A stretch of DNA of 64,000 nucleotides, taken from positions 62,001 through 126,000 of the forward strand of contig NCEU01000003.1 in assembly GCA_002280855.1 (NCBI GenBank). The letters are read 5' to 3'. A program made the translations under genes and the position numbers. The notes under the pieces were generated by a model that had not been told where the DNA came from, did not search any database, and saw only the letters and a list, made by a program, of their open reading frames with translations. This stretch comes from Sphingomonadales bacterium 32-65-25. GTDB taxonomy: Bacteria; Pseudomonadota; Alphaproteobacteria; Sphingomonadales; Sphingomonadaceae. Positions 1 through 9,766 of this stretch are shown piece by piece. Numbering within the stretch: the first letter of the stretch is position 1; each line of letters begins with the position of its first letter.

Positions 1-51
1 TTTTGCTGTCAGACATGATGGTCCCGTCTCTTGCCCCCAATGAAGCCCGGC

Positions 52-498
52 TTACTGCCGTAAAGCAGCCGCCGCGTCCAGCGCCAGCGTGTATGACGCC
101 GCGCCGAAGCCCGAAATCGTGCCTTTCGCCGCACGTGCCACAAAGCTGGTGTGGCGAAATTCTTCGCGCGCGTGGGGGTTTGAAAGATGCACCTCGATCA
201 CCGGTACGGCGATGCCCTTGATCGCATCATGAATGGCGACCGACGTGTGGGTGAGCGCCCCTGCGTTCAGCAGCACCGCCAGCGCACCGCGCGCACCGGC
301 TTCGTGCAGCCAATCGACGATATGGCCTTCATGGTTGGACTGGCGGACATCGAGCGCGAGGCCCAGCGCCGCCGCCTGCGCTTCCAGCCGCTCGGCAATA
401 TCGTCCAGCGTCTCATGGCCATAGATATGCGGTTCGCGGCTGCCCAGCAGGTTGAGGTTGGGGCCGTTCAGCACCATCACGAGTGGTTGGTCGGTCAT
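52..498 (-). CDS. aroQ: 3-dehydroquinate dehydratase, type II
   Basis: This enzyme dehydrates 3-dehydroquinate to 3-dehydroshikimate in the cytosolic shikimate pathway. The 148-residue length is normal for the dodecameric type II family. The N-terminal NGPNLNLLG motif is intact, followed by REPHIYG with the likely catalytic Tyr26. The EVHLSN segment carries the likely catalytic His103. The usual N-P-G-A-Y-T-H segment reads NAGALTH here, so a Pro and an aromatic residue are replaced while the His is kept. The start is an ATG whose upstream GGGCG is only a weak ribosome site. The next gene is divergent. The first 51 bases of the window, downstream of the stop, hold nothing I recognise. Confidence 0.95.
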   Translation of the reverse strand: MTDQPLVMVLNGPNLNLLGSREPHIYGHETLDDIAERLEAQAAALGLALDVRQSNHEGHIVDWLHEAGARGALAVLLNAGALTHTSVAIHDAIKGIAVPVIEVHLSNPHAREEFRHTSFVARAAKGTISGFGAASYTLALDAAAALRQ

Positions 499-601
499 CG
501 CCCATCAAAACCATGAACCGCGCCAATTGCCAAGCGCGGCTTGCTCCCCGCCGCGGATTGGGCGATGCTGCACGGCAATAAAGGGGGGTAAGTCGCAACC
601 C

Positions 602-1282
602 ATGAAGATCATCATCGGCAATCGCACCTATTCCAGCTGGTCGCTGCGCGGTTGGCTGGCCGCCAAACAGTCGCTGCTGCCATTCGAAACCGAACTGCGG
701 GTGATGGATTCGCCCGAGTGGATCAGCGGCGAAGCCAAGGCCGATATGCCATCGGGCAAAGTGCCGGTGCTGTGGGATCATGGCGAAGCGATCTGGGATT
801 CGATGGCGATCCTGCTCTATCTGTCCGACAAGGCCGGGCATGATCGCTTCTGGCCGCGCGACATGCATGCGCGTGGCCTGGCCTATGCCATGTGCGCCGA
901 AATGCATTCGGGCTTTGCCCCGCTGCGCGGCGCCTGCCCGATGGATCTGCAGCATCATGCGCCAGGCTTCGTGGCCGCTGCCGACGTGCTGGCCGATGTG
1001 CGCCGCCTCGAAAGCCTGTGGGAAGAAGCGCTCACCCGTTTCGGCGAAGAGACCGGGGAGCCGTGGCTGTTCGGCCGCTTTGGCGCGGCTGACATCATGT
1101 TTGCCCCCACCTGCACCCGCATCAGAACCTATCATCTGCCGGTCAGCGACAGGATCAGCGCCTATATTGATCGCGTGCTGGCCCACCCGTTCATGGTGGA
1201 GTGGCGCGATGAGGCGATGAAGGAGGATTTCCCCTTCACCCGCTATCCCATCCCCGGCAAGATCAGGATCACGCAACCATGA
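602..1282 (+). CDS. glutathione S-transferase family protein
   Basis: A 226-residue cytosolic GST-fold protein. It begins MKIIIGNRTYSSWSLRGWL, a thioredoxin-fold start with Ser/Tyr candidates for glutathione activation. The segment GKVPVLWD matches the cis-Pro loop and IWDSMAILLYL the glutathione-binding turn. An all-helical C-terminal domain follows. The reading frame stays open upstream, but the ATG at 602 is preceded by a GGGGGG ribosome site about 12 bases away, so I start it there. Its stop overlaps the next ATG by four bases, which suggests co-translation with a membrane protein and DapE. The substrate is unknown. Confidence 0.88.
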   Translation: MKIIIGNRTYSSWSLRGWLAAKQSLLPFETELRVMDSPEWISGEAKADMPSGKVPVLWDHGEAIWDSMAILLYLSDKAGHDRFWPRDMHARGLAYAMCAEMHSGFAPLRGACPMDLQHHAPGFVAAADVLADVRRLESLWEEALTRFGEETGEPWLFGRFGAADIMFAPTCTRIRTYHLPVSDRISAYIDRVLAHPFMVEWRDEAMKEDFPFTRYPIPGKIRITQP

Positions 1283-1989
1283 ACCCTGCCAACATTGCCC
1301 GTGCCACGCTGGTGGCCGCCCTGCTGATGCTAGCCGCCGGGCCACTGCACCGCTTTGGCGTGATCGGCTGGCAGGCCTCACTTGGCCTGTTCGTCGCTGC
1401 CGCGCTGCTGGCCGGCATCGGCGCCTGCTGGTGCCTGTATCAACTGCTGCGCCGGCGTGGCGGCACCGTCACGGTGATTGCGGCGGCCGCTGGCTTTGCC
1501 GCTGTTGCCGTGCCGATCGCCGTGGTGATTAACGCCGGCGACAAGCCGCCGATCAACGATATCAGCACCGATACCACCACCCCGCCGCCGTTCCAGGCCA
1601 TCGATGCCACCCTGCGCGGCGCCGATGCCAGCCCAATCGCGTACAACCCGGCCTTCGCCCCGCAACAGGAACGCGCCTATCCCGATGTGCGTCCGCTCGA
1701 TCTGCCGGTCGAACCGGGCAAGGCCTTCGACGTGGCGCTGGCTGCCTGCGAAAAGGATTGGCAGATCATCCTGGCCGATCGCGCCGCCGGCCGCATCGAA
1801 GCGGTGGAGCGCAGCACGTGGTGGGGCTATCGCGATGATATCGTGATCCGGCTCACCGCCACCCCCACGGGTACCCGCGTCGACATGCGATCCAAGTCCC
1901 GCGTCGGCGAAAGCGATCTCGGCGCCAACGCGCGGCGCATTGCCGCCTATCTTGACCGGGTGGCCACGGAAATGCGCAAAGCCGGGTGA
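1279..1989 (+). CDS. DUF1499 family membrane protein
   Basis: A 236-residue protein of unknown function. Three hydrophobic segments lie in roughly the first 90 residues (about 10-25, 33-55 and 63-88). A soluble domain of the DUF1499 type follows, with [25 protein letters not shown], a [14 protein letters not shown] stretch and [22 protein letters not shown]. The last motif is the most characteristic part of the family. The ATG overlaps the GST stop by four bases and the stop overlaps the dapE start by one, so the three genes look like one transcript. DUF1499 genes are common in sphingomonads and lack a proven role. The family call rests on motif recall. Confidence 0.8.
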   Translation: MNPANIARATLVAALLMLAAGPLHRFGVIGWQASLGLFVAAALLAGIGACWCLYQLLRRRGGTVTVIAAAAGFAAVAVPIAVVINAGDKPPINDISTDTTTPPPFQAIDATLRGADASPIAYNPAFAPQQERAYPDVRPLDLPVEPGKAFDVALAACEKDWQIILADRAAGRIEAVERSTWWGYRDDIVIRLTATPTGTRVDMRSKSRVGESDLGANARRIAAYLDRVATEMRKAG

Positions 1990-3146
1990 TGAGCCTGCCC
2001 GATCCCGTTGCCCTCACCCAGGAACTGATCCGCTGCCCCAGCGTCACGCCGGCCGATGAAGGCGCGCTGGACGTGCTGGAACGGGCGCTGGCCGAGCTGG
2101 GCTTTGCCTGCACCCGCCTGCCCTTCGGCCACGAACCCGATGGCCCGGTGGATAATCTCTTCGCCACGCTGGCCGGCGCGCACCGAGGCCTTGGGGGCCC
2201 GCATTTCGCCTTCGCCGGCCACAGCGACGTGGTGCCGGCCGGTGATATGGCCGGCTGGAGCGAAGACCCGTTCGCCGCCGAAGTGAAAGACGGCTTCATC
2301 GTCGGCCGCGGCGCTGCCGACATGAAGGGCGCGCTCGCCGCCATGATCGCCGCCACCGCCCGGCATCTGGCCAAGGGGCCGCTGGTCGGCCGCCTCAGCT
2401 TCATCATCACCGGTGACGAGGAAGGCCCTGCCACCTTCGGCACGACGATGATGCTGGACTGGATGGAGGCGCAGGGTCTCGTCCCCGATCTCTGCCTGGT
2501 TGGCGAACCGACGTCGCAGCACAAGCTGGGCGACATGATGAAGATCGGCCGGCGCGGCAGCCTCAATGCGTGGATCACCGTGAATGGCGCACAGGGCCAT
2601 GTCGGCTATCCGCACATGGCGGACAACCCGATCACGCGGCTGGTGGCCATCCTGTCCGACTTGAAGGCGCGTGTGCTGGATGAAGGCAACGACTGGTTCC
2701 AGGCCTCCAACCTCGAAATCACCGATCTGGCGGTCGGCAATCCCGCCACCAACCTGATCCCGGCCCAGGCCCGCGCCCGATTGAACATCCGGTTCAACAA
2801 CGAGCACACCGGCGCATCGCTGTCGGACTGGATACGCACCACCGTCGCCACGCATGCGCCAGCCGGCCACGTTGAGATCAAGATTTCCGGCGAGGCCTTC
2901 CTCACCGAACCCGGCGCGCTGTCAGCGCTGGTCAGCACCGCCATCACCGACGTGACCGGCCTTACGCCCGATCTCTCCACCACCGGCGGCACGTCGGACG
3001 CCCGCTTCATCCGCCGCCTGTGCCCGGTCGTCGAATTCGGCCTGCCCGGCCAATCAATGCACAAGGTGGATGAACACGCCGCCGTCGCCGATGTGGAAGG
3101 GCTGACAGCGATCTACGAGGCGGTGCTGGCGCGGGCGTTGCTCTAG
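1989..3146 (+). CDS. dapE: succinyl-diaminopimelate desuccinylase
   Basis: This M20 metallohydrolase removes succinate from N-succinyl-LL-2,6-diaminopimelate, giving LL-DAP for lysine and peptidoglycan. The protein has 385 residues from the ATG at 1989. A GTG codon just before it (1986) is in frame, but the ATG overlaps the upstream stop as TGATG. Metal-binding and catalytic motifs are present: [10 protein letters not shown] (His78, Asp80), GAADMKGA (Asp111) and ITGDEEGPA (the general-base Glu and a metal Glu near 144-145). The central dimerisation domain contains [16 protein letters not shown]. The C-terminal QSMHKVDEH carries the last zinc His. The length and motifs fit DapE better than other M20 enzymes. 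Confidence 0.95.
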   Translation: MSLPDPVALTQELIRCPSVTPADEGALDVLERALAELGFACTRLPFGHEPDGPVDNLFATLAGAHRGLGGPHFAFAGHSDVVPAGDMAGWSEDPFAAEVKDGFIVGRGAADMKGALAAMIAATARHLAKGPLVGRLSFIITGDEEGPATFGTTMMLDWMEAQGLVPDLCLVGEPTSQHKLGDMMKIGRRGSLNAWITVNGAQGHVGYPHMADNPITRLVAILSDLKARVLDEGNDWFQASNLEITDLAVGNPATNLIPAQARARLNIRFNNEHTGASLSDWIRTTVATHAPAGHVEIKISGEAFLTEPGALSALVSTAITDVTGLTPDLSTTGGTSDARFIRRLCPVVEFGLPGQSMHKVDEHAAVADVEGLTAIYEAVLARALL

Positions 3147-3168
3147 ACTCAATAACGCCAACTTTGAA

Positions 3169-3251
3169 TCGTCGCCCCGGGCTTGACCCGGGGCCCCGCT
3201 TTTTTGGCGCAGGAGTAACAGCGGGGCCCCGGATCAAGTCCGGGGCGACGA
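3169..3251. repeat. palindromic intergenic element, 32-bp arms
   Basis: The two 32-base arms (3169-3200 and 3220-3251) match at 30 of 32 positions as inverted repeats around a 19-base spacer with a TTTTTT run. Each arm has the CCCCGGGCTTGACCCGGGG type of core seen in many alphaproteobacterial intergenic palindromes. It lies between the convergent dapE and the heme-protein gene, so transcribed from either side it would form a long hairpin that could stop both transcripts. Confidence 0.85.
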
Positions 3252-3277
3252 CCGCTTCAATCTGAATGCAACCGATT

Positions 3278-4858
3278 CTAGCTGCGCTTCCACTCCTTGC
3301 GGGTCATCCCCACAAACGCGTTGCCCAGCCCCTTGGCGTTGCGATCAACGATGTCGCGCAGGCGGTTGGTCTGCTCGATCACGGCGATGCCCTCGTCGGT
3401 GAAGGCCAGCCGCTTGTTGGCCGGATTGCCCCACACATGCTCGGACAGCAGCGGGTTGGTCAGTGCCTGGGAAAAGGCGTCCATCGCCACCATGGATGAC
3501 ACCAGTTCGGGCAGCGGGCCATTCTTTTCCACCCGCTCGGCAAACAGGCCGATGTAATATTCGACATTGTTCACATCGCCGTACAGGCCCTCCAGCCGCT
3601 TCGCCAAGGCCGACAGCCGCGCCTGTTCGGCCGGCGTGTCGCTGCTGCCCACGATGGCGGCAAAGTTGCGCGCCGGCTCCATGCCCATAGCGAGGCGATA
3701 ATCATTGTAGCTGGCAACATTGTTGATGCGCGCCTGATTGATGGCGCCCGTTTCGGCAAACATCATGAAACTGGCGGCATTTTCCAGGCCCAGCGTGGCG
3801 GTGCGGTTGGCCGAGGTGTTGACGAAGCTCTGCGCCAGGCCGCTGCCGATCAGCAGGCTGTTGTTGAGCAGCAGCGAATTGCCGGGATGCGCCTTGTCGC
3901 CCCAGGTGACATTTTCCATCACCAGCCCGTGCCAGCGATACAGCAGGCTGAATTCCACCGTCATCCAGTTCGGCCGGTTCCACTTCGCCCGCCACGCCAC
4001 CTTGGGATCGGCCTGCAGCGGGAATTCGGTGGTGTTGATGTGGTTGATATATTCTTCCACCACGATCTTGATGAACATCACGATCACGATGTTGCGCGCG
4101 GTTTCGAACAGGCGATCATCGTCCCAGGTCGGATTCTTCGCCGCCAACATCCCGGCCAGGCGATTATGCTCGCGCAGGAACAGCGTGTTCATCATCGCCG
4201 TCTGCGGCACGGCGTTGACCCGGTCCCCGCCCACCGCAAACAGCGTCGCCCGGCCCTGCGGTGTGACGTTCTTCAGGCCCAGCGGCAGATCGAGCCCGGC
4301 AAATTCCGGCTTCACCTTGCCATCAGCGCCGAACAGGAAGGGGGAAAACTCCTCGCCATTGATGATCTGGCTCTGCAGCCGGCCACCCTGTCCGGCCCGC
4401 AGGAGCATGGTTTGGAGCGGCGTGCGGCCATAGAGCGGCGACATGTCGATTTCGTGGTTCGATGTCGTGCGGCGGCGATCTTCCTTGTCATCATCATTGT
4501 GCAGCATCGTGCGGATGAAGCCATCGGTGAGATATTGCGCAAAAGCCGGGAACAGCCCGGTGGATTTCGGGCACAGCCGCTGGTTGGTGCCGGGCAGCCG
4601 CGCAAACAGCGCCGCGGTGGCCTGCAACGGCGGCCGGCTGGTGCCGATGCCTTCGCCCGTGGGCGGCTTGGCCGGCAGCAGCCGCGCGTTGTAGGTGCGA
4701 TCGGTGAGGCCGGACCAGCTGATATAATCATGCCTGGTGGACCATGGGTGCGGCCGGTTGCGGCACACATTCACCGTGCGGTCGATCACGAGGCGATTGA
4801 CCTCGTCATCCAGATCAAGCGCGTTCAGCGCCTTGGTAATAATCGACAATAAAGACAT
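3278..4858 (-). CDS. cyclooxygenase-like heme peroxidase/fatty-acid dioxygenase
   Basis: A 526-residue animal-type heme peroxidase closer to prostaglandin synthase and fatty-acid dioxygenases than to secreted peroxidases. Cyclooxygenase-like landmarks run in order: HDYISW (43-48), a RLLPAKP segment (59-65), FAQYLTDGF (106-114), SPLYG (140-144), LREHNR (228-233), FIKIVVEEY (262-270), LLYRWH (305-310), YNDYRLAMGM (384-393) and LYGDVNNVEYYIGL (425-438). Tyr307 and His310 occupy the places of the catalytic Tyr385 and proximal His388 of cyclooxygenase. Gln108 matches the distal Gln203, but the distal His207 position is Asp112. There is no signal peptide, EGF module or membrane-binding helix set, so it is probably cytosolic. 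It stands alone, with no lipase or fatty-acid gene adjacent. The product is unknown. The alignment is from recalled family sequences. Confidence 0.85.
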   Translation of the reverse strand: MSLLSIITKALNALDLDDEVNRLVIDRTVNVCRNRPHPWSTRHDYISWSGLTDRTYNARLLPAKPPTGEGIGTSRPPLQATAALFARLPGTNQRLCPKSTGLFPAFAQYLTDGFIRTMLHNDDDKEDRRRTTSNHEIDMSPLYGRTPLQTMLLRAGQGGRLQSQIINGEEFSPFLFGADGKVKPEFAGLDLPLGLKNVTPQGRATLFAVGGDRVNAVPQTAMMNTLFLREHNRLAGMLAAKNPTWDDDRLFETARNIVIVMFIKIVVEEYINHINTTEFPLQADPKVAWRAKWNRPNWMTVEFSLLYRWHGLVMENVTWGDKAHPGNSLLLNNSLLIGSGLAQSFVNTSANRTATLGLENAASFMMFAETGAINQARINNVASYNDYRLAMGMEPARNFAAIVGSSDTPAEQARLSALAKRLEGLYGDVNNVEYYIGLFAERVEKNGPLPELVSSMVAMDAFSQALTNPLLSEHVWGNPANKRLAFTDEGIAVIEQTNRLRDIVDRNAKGLGNAFVGMTRKEWKRS

Positions 4859-4908
4859 GGCCGTAGCTCCCCCCGGAAGGATGCGACCCTGATCATGAAG
4901 CTAGCAGG

Positions 4909-5640
4909 TCAGCGCCCGCTTGTCATGCCGTCTGGTTGGCCTTCGTTGTAGCGTGCTTCCAGGAACTTGCCCTGCACGCGCAGGCCGTCGCGGTCGCTTT
5001 CCGCCAGCGTGGCCGAGGCGCGCGCCAGTTCGGCTTCCACCGTTTTCAGCCCATCGACCACCGTGACTTCCGGCGTGCGGCCGTCATGCTCCACCAGGCC
5101 GGTGCGCTGCAGCGGCGGGATGCGGGTGTAGCGGTCCACCAGTTCGGGCAGATGGCTGCCGAGCAGCCGGCCAACATCCTGCGCCACCGGGTGATCGGCC
5201 GGCACGCGCGCCAGCTGCTTTTCCAGCGCGGCCAGTTGCACGGCAATACCATCCAGTTGCGGTGCGGCCAGGCGCGGCAATTGCTTGCGCTGGCGATCGA
5301 GGAACGCCTCGGTGATGGCGGGCAGTTCGGCGGGCGGCGCCTTGTCGATATCATCAACGTCCGGGCCACCGACGGGCAGCAGCATGCCGGCAATGCCCGC
5401 CATCGGCAGCAGCAGGAACGAGACAATGAACAGCCCGATACCCATGCCGCCCGCCGTCCAGCCATAGACGATCAGCGCCGCCAGCATCGCGGCAAACGCC
5501 GCCATGCCGCGCGTGACCCGCGTGGCCATGTTGGCCTTGCGCTTTTCCCAGCGCCGGCTGCGCGCCATCTGCATGGCTTCGGCCCGCGCCAGGCGGCGGC
5601 GGCGGGCTTCGGCTTCGTCGAACGGGGCGCCTGTGGCCAT
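4909..5640 (-). CDS. XpaC-like membrane protein paired with TelA
   Basis: A 243-residue protein. A basic, Arg-rich N-terminus (residues 10-45) is followed by two adjacent membrane segments (about 46-63 and 66-90). The rest is a helical, probably cytoplasmic domain of about 150 residues. It starts one base after the telA stop, so the two are surely co-transcribed. Pairing of a TelA-family protein with a two-helix XpaC/YceG-type protein is a recurrent arrangement, and I use it for the name. The biochemical role of XpaC proteins is not settled. The sequence alone would only justify 'membrane protein'. Confidence 0.65.
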   Translation of the reverse strand: MATGAPFDEAEARRRRLARAEAMQMARSRRWEKRKANMATRVTRGMAAFAAMLAALIVYGWTAGGMGIGLFIVSFLLLPMAGIAGMLLPVGGPDVDDIDKAPPAELPAITEAFLDRQRKQLPRLAAPQLDGIAVQLAALEKQLARVPADHPVAQDVGRLLGSHLPELVDRYTRIPPLQRTGLVEHDGRTPEVTVVDGLKTVEAELARASATLAESDRDGLRVQGKFLEARYNEGQPDGMTSGR

Positions 5641-5641
5641 G

Positions 5642-6829
5642 TCAGGTGAGCGCGGTCAGGTTGTTCTGTGGCCCGGCGATCTGGGCTTCGGCCTGGCCTT
5701 GGGCGCGCGCCACATAGGCGCGGCTCTTCTCGACCTCGACACTCAGCGTGTCGACCGTGGTCTTCATCGCTTCCAAAGACTTCATCTTGAACGTGTCGAT
5801 GGCATCCATCGTCTGATAGACGTTCTGGAACGCGCGCTGCAGCGTTTCCACCGGTATGGTGGAGGCCGCCGCCTGTTCGTGGATCATCGCCGTGTTGGAT
5901 TTCAGCAGTTCGCCGGTCGAATCGATGATGCCCGCTGTGGTGGTGTTGAGCTGGGTGATCTGTTCCAGCACCAATTTCTGGTTGGTCATGGCTTCGGCCA
6001 CCGTCACCGCCGTGCGCAGCGCCGAAACGGTGGTCGTGCTGGCGCGGTCCACGCCCTTCATCAGCTCGACATTGTTCTTCTTGACCAGATCAAGCGCCAG
6101 ATAGCCCTGCACGCTCACCGCCAGCTGCGTCAGCAGATCCTGCGTGCGCTGGCGCACATAGAACAGCGCATTTTCACGGATTGCCTTGGCCTTGGCCGGA
6201 TCGACCACGTCCAGCTCGGTCGCCCGCTCTTCCAGCTTGGCGTCGAGCACCTTGGACATGTGGACCATCTGTTCAAGCTTGCCCATCGCGTCCCACAGCT
6301 TGGCGCGCTCGTCCTCGATGCTGATATTGTCCTTCAACAGCTCGTCCTTGCCGCTCTTCAGCGCGCCCAGGATGGCGTTGATGTTGGTCTGCGCACTCTT
6401 GTAGCTGTCAAAGTAGGACCGCAGCTTGTTGCCGCCGACCGGGATCAGGCCAAACAATTTCTTGCGGCCGGTCAGCTTGCCGGATTTGCCGGGATCGAGA
6501 TCCTCGACGATCTTGCGCAACTGCACCAGATCGGCGCCGATGCCGGCTTCCTTGTTCAGCGCACGCGTCGGCCGATCGAGGAAGCGGTTGGACTGGGCGG
6601 CGGCCCGCGCAATTTCGGTCGCACCCAGATTGGCGAGCGCATCCACCTTCTTGCCGAATTCCGGGCTGGCGGCATCGGTGGCGATCAGCTCATCGATGAA
6701 GCTTTCCACCTTGGCTTCCAGCTGTGCCTTTTCCTGATCCTTCAACGGCACAAGGCCGGCCGCTTTCGCAGGCGCAATGGCGCTCACCGCCACCGGGGGT
6801 TCCAGCTTGATCGCGACTTCTTCCGACAT
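5642..6829 (-). CDS. telA: TelA/YaaN toxic-anion-resistance family protein
   Basis: A 395-residue, almost wholly helical cytosolic protein. Typical TelA features are visible: FIDELIATD, the LDRPTRALN segment near residue 100, FGLIPVGGNKLRSYFDSY, repeated coiled-coil stretches, and NQKLVLEQITQLNTTTAGIIDSTGELL near 285-312. The family was named for tellurite resistance, but its molecular job is uncertain and a link to envelope stress is more often proposed. I chose the ATG at 6829, with AGGA about 11 bases upstream, rather than the ATG at 6841. The gene heads a two-gene operon with the XpaC-like protein. Confidence 0.88.
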   Translation of the reverse strand: MSEEVAIKLEPPVAVSAIAPAKAAGLVPLKDQEKAQLEAKVESFIDELIATDAASPEFGKKVDALANLGATEIARAAAQSNRFLDRPTRALNKEAGIGADLVQLRKIVEDLDPGKSGKLTGRKKLFGLIPVGGNKLRSYFDSYKSAQTNINAILGALKSGKDELLKDNISIEDERAKLWDAMGKLEQMVHMSKVLDAKLEERATELDVVDPAKAKAIRENALFYVRQRTQDLLTQLAVSVQGYLALDLVKKNNVELMKGVDRASTTTVSALRTAVTVAEAMTNQKLVLEQITQLNTTTAGIIDSTGELLKSNTAMIHEQAAASTIPVETLQRAFQNVYQTMDAIDTFKMKSLEAMKTTVDTLSVEVEKSRAYVARAQGQAEAQIAGPQNNLTALT

Positions 6830-6939
6830 GCCTGTTCTCATCCTGTTGCTGGGCGCAGCTTATCAGCACCGCGGCGGCCTGCCTACTGTGTTAGGATTGC
6901 GACACGCTTTTGCAAGGGGTGCGGCCGGGAAAATAGGCC

Positions 6940-8097
6940 TCAATCAGCCATCAGCCCGGCAAGCGTGTCGTGCAGCGTGCCGATGCCCTGCTCCAGCCCG
7001 CCGATCAGCACATGATCGACCGCGCCGGATTGCAGCCCTTCCTGGCCCAGCGCGGCGGCGCGGAAATCCTCCGAACCGAACACCGCGCCATCCAGCAGCG
7101 CCCAGCTTTTCGCCCAGTGCCGCTCCGCCTTCTCGTCCTTGGGCGGTTCGGGGATCAGCATGAAATCCTCCACCCACGTCTCGTCCACGCCGCGCGGCAT
7201 CACCACCATGATGTTGATGTAATCCGGGCTGGCGACGATCACCGTGCCGGGCGTCAGCGTGTAGGTGAAGGTCATCGTGCGCCGCAGATCGCGCATGTCA
7301 TCAAGGTCCATGCCCTCCAGCGCCGCCAGCCGGGCGACGGCGGAGCGCGTGTGCGGCCCGATGCGATCACCCGTGGTGACGCCATCCTGGAAATAGGGCG
7401 CGATGGTGGACGCGTGCAGGCGCAGCACATGATAGCTTTCGGCAAAGGCATCCATGATCAGCTTCCAGTTCGCCGCCACCTTGTGCGTGCGCCGGGCATA
7501 AAGATGCTGATCGGCAAAACCGATGGCATCGAAATCGGCGGCAAGCGGCCCCGCCGCCAGGCTGAAATCCGGCGGCGCATCGCGATCCAGGCCCACCCAG
7601 ATCAACCCGCCGGCCTCCAGGCTCGGCATCTCGACGAGATTGCGCGTGTTCTTGTCCAGCCCCGCGAACGTCTCCGGCCGCGGCAGGCCCTTCAGTCTGC
7701 CGTCGGTGCCATAGCTCCACGCGTGATAGGGGCAGACAAGCGCGGGTGATTTCACCAGCTCGCAGCCCTCCACCAGCCGCGTGCCGCGATGCCGGCAGAC
7801 GTTCATGAACACGCGGGCAACGCCCTTGCCATCGCGCGCAATCAGCAGCGGCAGGCCAAAGCCATCATGCGGCACCGCCATGTTGGGCTGCGGCAGCAAC
7901 GCCGACGGCGCCAGCACCACCGGCAGGCGCCTGAACACCCGGCTCCATTCGCGGGCGAAATGGTCGGGGCAGGTATAGGCCTCGGCCGGGATTTCCCGCA
8001 TCACCCCGCTGGCCGGCTTGCCCGCCGCCGCCGGAACGCCGGCCGCCAGCGCCCGCTGACCTGGCGTCGGGTGGCGCGGTTTGAAGGCGATATCCAT
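6940..8097 (-). CDS. Rieske aromatic ring-hydroxylating oxygenase, alpha subunit
   Basis: A 385-residue oxygenase component with an N-terminal Rieske domain and a C-terminal catalytic domain. The 2Fe-2S ligands are Cys101-x-His103 and Cys122-x2-His125 (CRHRG and CPYHAW). The mononuclear iron site is in the [19 protein letters not shown] segment, giving His223 and His228, with Asp217 as the probable electron bridge. No beta subunit, ferredoxin or reductase lies nearby, so electrons must come from elsewhere. That is common for sphingomonad homologues. It is followed upstream in transcription order by two secreted hydrolases with short gaps. The substrate cannot be inferred. Confidence 0.9.
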   Translation of the reverse strand: MDIAFKPRHPTPGQRALAAGVPAAAGKPASGVMREIPAEAYTCPDHFAREWSRVFRRLPVVLAPSALLPQPNMAVPHDGFGLPLLIARDGKGVARVFMNVCRHRGTRLVEGCELVKSPALVCPYHAWSYGTDGRLKGLPRPETFAGLDKNTRNLVEMPSLEAGGLIWVGLDRDAPPDFSLAAGPLAADFDAIGFADQHLYARRTHKVAANWKLIMDAFAESYHVLRLHASTIAPYFQDGVTTGDRIGPHTRSAVARLAALEGMDLDDMRDLRRTMTFTYTLTPGTVIVASPDYINIMVVMPRGVDETWVEDFMLIPEPPKDEKAERHWAKSWALLDGAVFGSEDFRAAALGQEGLQSGAVDHVLIGGLEQGIGTLHDTLAGLMAD

Positions 8098-8134
8098 GGC
8101 GCGGATGGTGACTCCGTTCCGCCGGCAGCGGAAG

Positions 8135-9706
8135 CTAGTTTTTCAAACCAGCCTTTTCGTAATCAATGCCGAGCTGTTCCAGGTACGACTTATACTTCTT
8201 CGGATCGAAGTAATATTTTTCCATCTGCGGGCGCATCTTCGCCATCAGATCGGCATTGAGATGGATGGCCGGCTGATCCTCGGGGCCGAGCAGTGGCGCA
8301 TAACGCTCGGTCTTGAACTGCACCTGTTGCTGCCAGGCCTTGGCGCCGGCCACCAGTTCCGGTGTCGTCATCAGATCGAGCAATGTCATTGCCGCCACCT
8401 TGGCACCCACAACGGCGCCCTTGTGGGCAATCGGCGTCGCCATCGCCGTGGCCGCCATGATGTTGTGATAGGAAATGCCAGGCACGTTGGAGGGATAGAC
8501 GATGGTGATGGTCGGGACCGTCCACATGATGTCGCCGATATCATCCGATCCGCCGTTGCGATCGCTATTGGGATTTTCAGGCGACCACAGTTTCGGGCCG
8601 TCGCTGGCAAGCGGCTTGTCCTTGCGGCCAAAGCCCTGCAGCACGGCGCGGGCGAAATTCTGATCGGCCGCGCTCCATTGCGGCAGGCCCACGGCCTGCA
8701 TGTTGGCAAAGGCGGCTTCGGCGATCAGTTTGTTGCCATAATTGGTGGCGGCATGGCCCAGCACGCGGCGCGTGACGCTGGTTTCGGTCATCATCGCCGC
8801 GCCACCCGCAATGCGGTTGCCGGCGTCATACATGGCTTTGACCGCGGGCAGCTGCGTGTCGCGGAAATAATACCACACGCTCGCCTTGTCGGGCACGATG
8901 TTGGGCTGGTTGCCGCCGCCGGTGATGACATAATGGCTGCGCTGCGTGGTCGGCAGATGCTCGCGCTTCATGTTCCAGCCGTCGTTCATCAGCTCCACGG
9001 CATCCAGTGCGCTCTTGCCGTCCCACGGGTTGCCGGCAGCGTGCGCGGTGAGCCCGGCAAACGTGTATTCGACACTGAGCGAGGCGGTGTAGGCCATTGG
9101 CCCCCACGTGGTTTCCAGGCTGTCACCCACGTGCGCGAACAGGTTGGCGTCCACATCCTTGAACATCCCGGCGCGCACATAATAGGCCTTGGTTGCCACC
9201 AGTTCCTCGGCGACGCCCGGCCACAGCATGATGCGGCCCTTGATGCCGTTCTTCTCCATCACCTGCTTGGCCGCGATCGCCGCGACAATCATCATCGGCA
9301 TGCCGCTGTTGTGGCCTTCGCCATGCCCCGGCGCACCGGCCACCAGCGGCTTCGCCCCCGGCACACCCGGCGTCTGGCTCAGGCCCAGCAGCCCATCGAT
9401 ATCGCTGCCCAGCGCGATCATCGGGCCACCGCTGCCCCAAGTGGCCGTGAACGCGGTGGGGATACCCGCCACCCCACGCGTCACCGTGAAGCCGTTCTTT
9501 TCAAGAATGCCGGTGAGGTAAGCGCTGGTGCGCACTTCCTGGAAGCCCGGCTCGGCAAAGCTGAACACAGAATCGATCATGTTCGCCAGTTCGCCGGCGC
9601 GGGCATCAACGGCGGCGGCCGCTGCGTCCTTCAATGGTGCCGGCGCAGCGGCAAAGGCTGGTGCGGCAGACGCCAAAAGGCTGGCGGCGAGCAGTTTGCG
9701 GATCAT
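8135..9706 (-). CDS. secreted M20D-family amidohydrolase (AbgB-like)
   Basis: A 523-residue zinc amidohydrolase with a clear signal peptide ([19 protein letters not shown], cleavage near 20). AbgB-like motifs include [19 protein letters not shown], a VAEELVATK stretch with the catalytic Glu, the [20 protein letters not shown] dimerisation-domain motif, and NGGSDDIGD and SYHNI near the C-terminus. AbgB proteins cleave p-aminobenzoyl-glutamate, and relatives hydrolyse other acyl-amino acids. The exported location makes a scavenging role likely here. It sits between a Rieske oxygenase and a DUF885 peptidase on the same strand, with gaps of 37 and 60 bases. Confidence 0.88.
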   Translation of the reverse strand: MIRKLLAASLLASAAPAFAAAPAPLKDAAAAAVDARAGELANMIDSVFSFAEPGFQEVRTSAYLTGILEKNGFTVTRGVAGIPTAFTATWGSGGPMIALGSDIDGLLGLSQTPGVPGAKPLVAGAPGHGEGHNSGMPMMIVAAIAAKQVMEKNGIKGRIMLWPGVAEELVATKAYYVRAGMFKDVDANLFAHVGDSLETTWGPMAYTASLSVEYTFAGLTAHAAGNPWDGKSALDAVELMNDGWNMKREHLPTTQRSHYVITGGGNQPNIVPDKASVWYYFRDTQLPAVKAMYDAGNRIAGGAAMMTETSVTRRVLGHAATNYGNKLIAEAAFANMQAVGLPQWSAADQNFARAVLQGFGRKDKPLASDGPKLWSPENPNSDRNGGSDDIGDIMWTVPTITIVYPSNVPGISYHNIMAATAMATPIAHKGAVVGAKVAAMTLLDLMTTPELVAGAKAWQQQVQFKTERYAPLLGPEDQPAIHLNADLMAKMRPQMEKYYFDPKKYKSYLEQLGIDYEKAGLKN

Positions 9707-9766
9707 GTCATTTCCCCTCGTTTGGAGAAACGCTATCCGCCCCGCCCGCCGCCGTAAAGCTGGCGA

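Noticed and set aside
413..1381. Open frame of 322 codons on the minus strand over the GST gene
   Set aside because: No family features, and it would overlap aroQ. The GST frame on the plus strand is well supported.
8081..9757. Open frame of 558 codons opposite the M20D amidohydrolase
   Set aside because: Shadow frame. The amidohydrolase on the other strand has a signal peptide and complete motifs.
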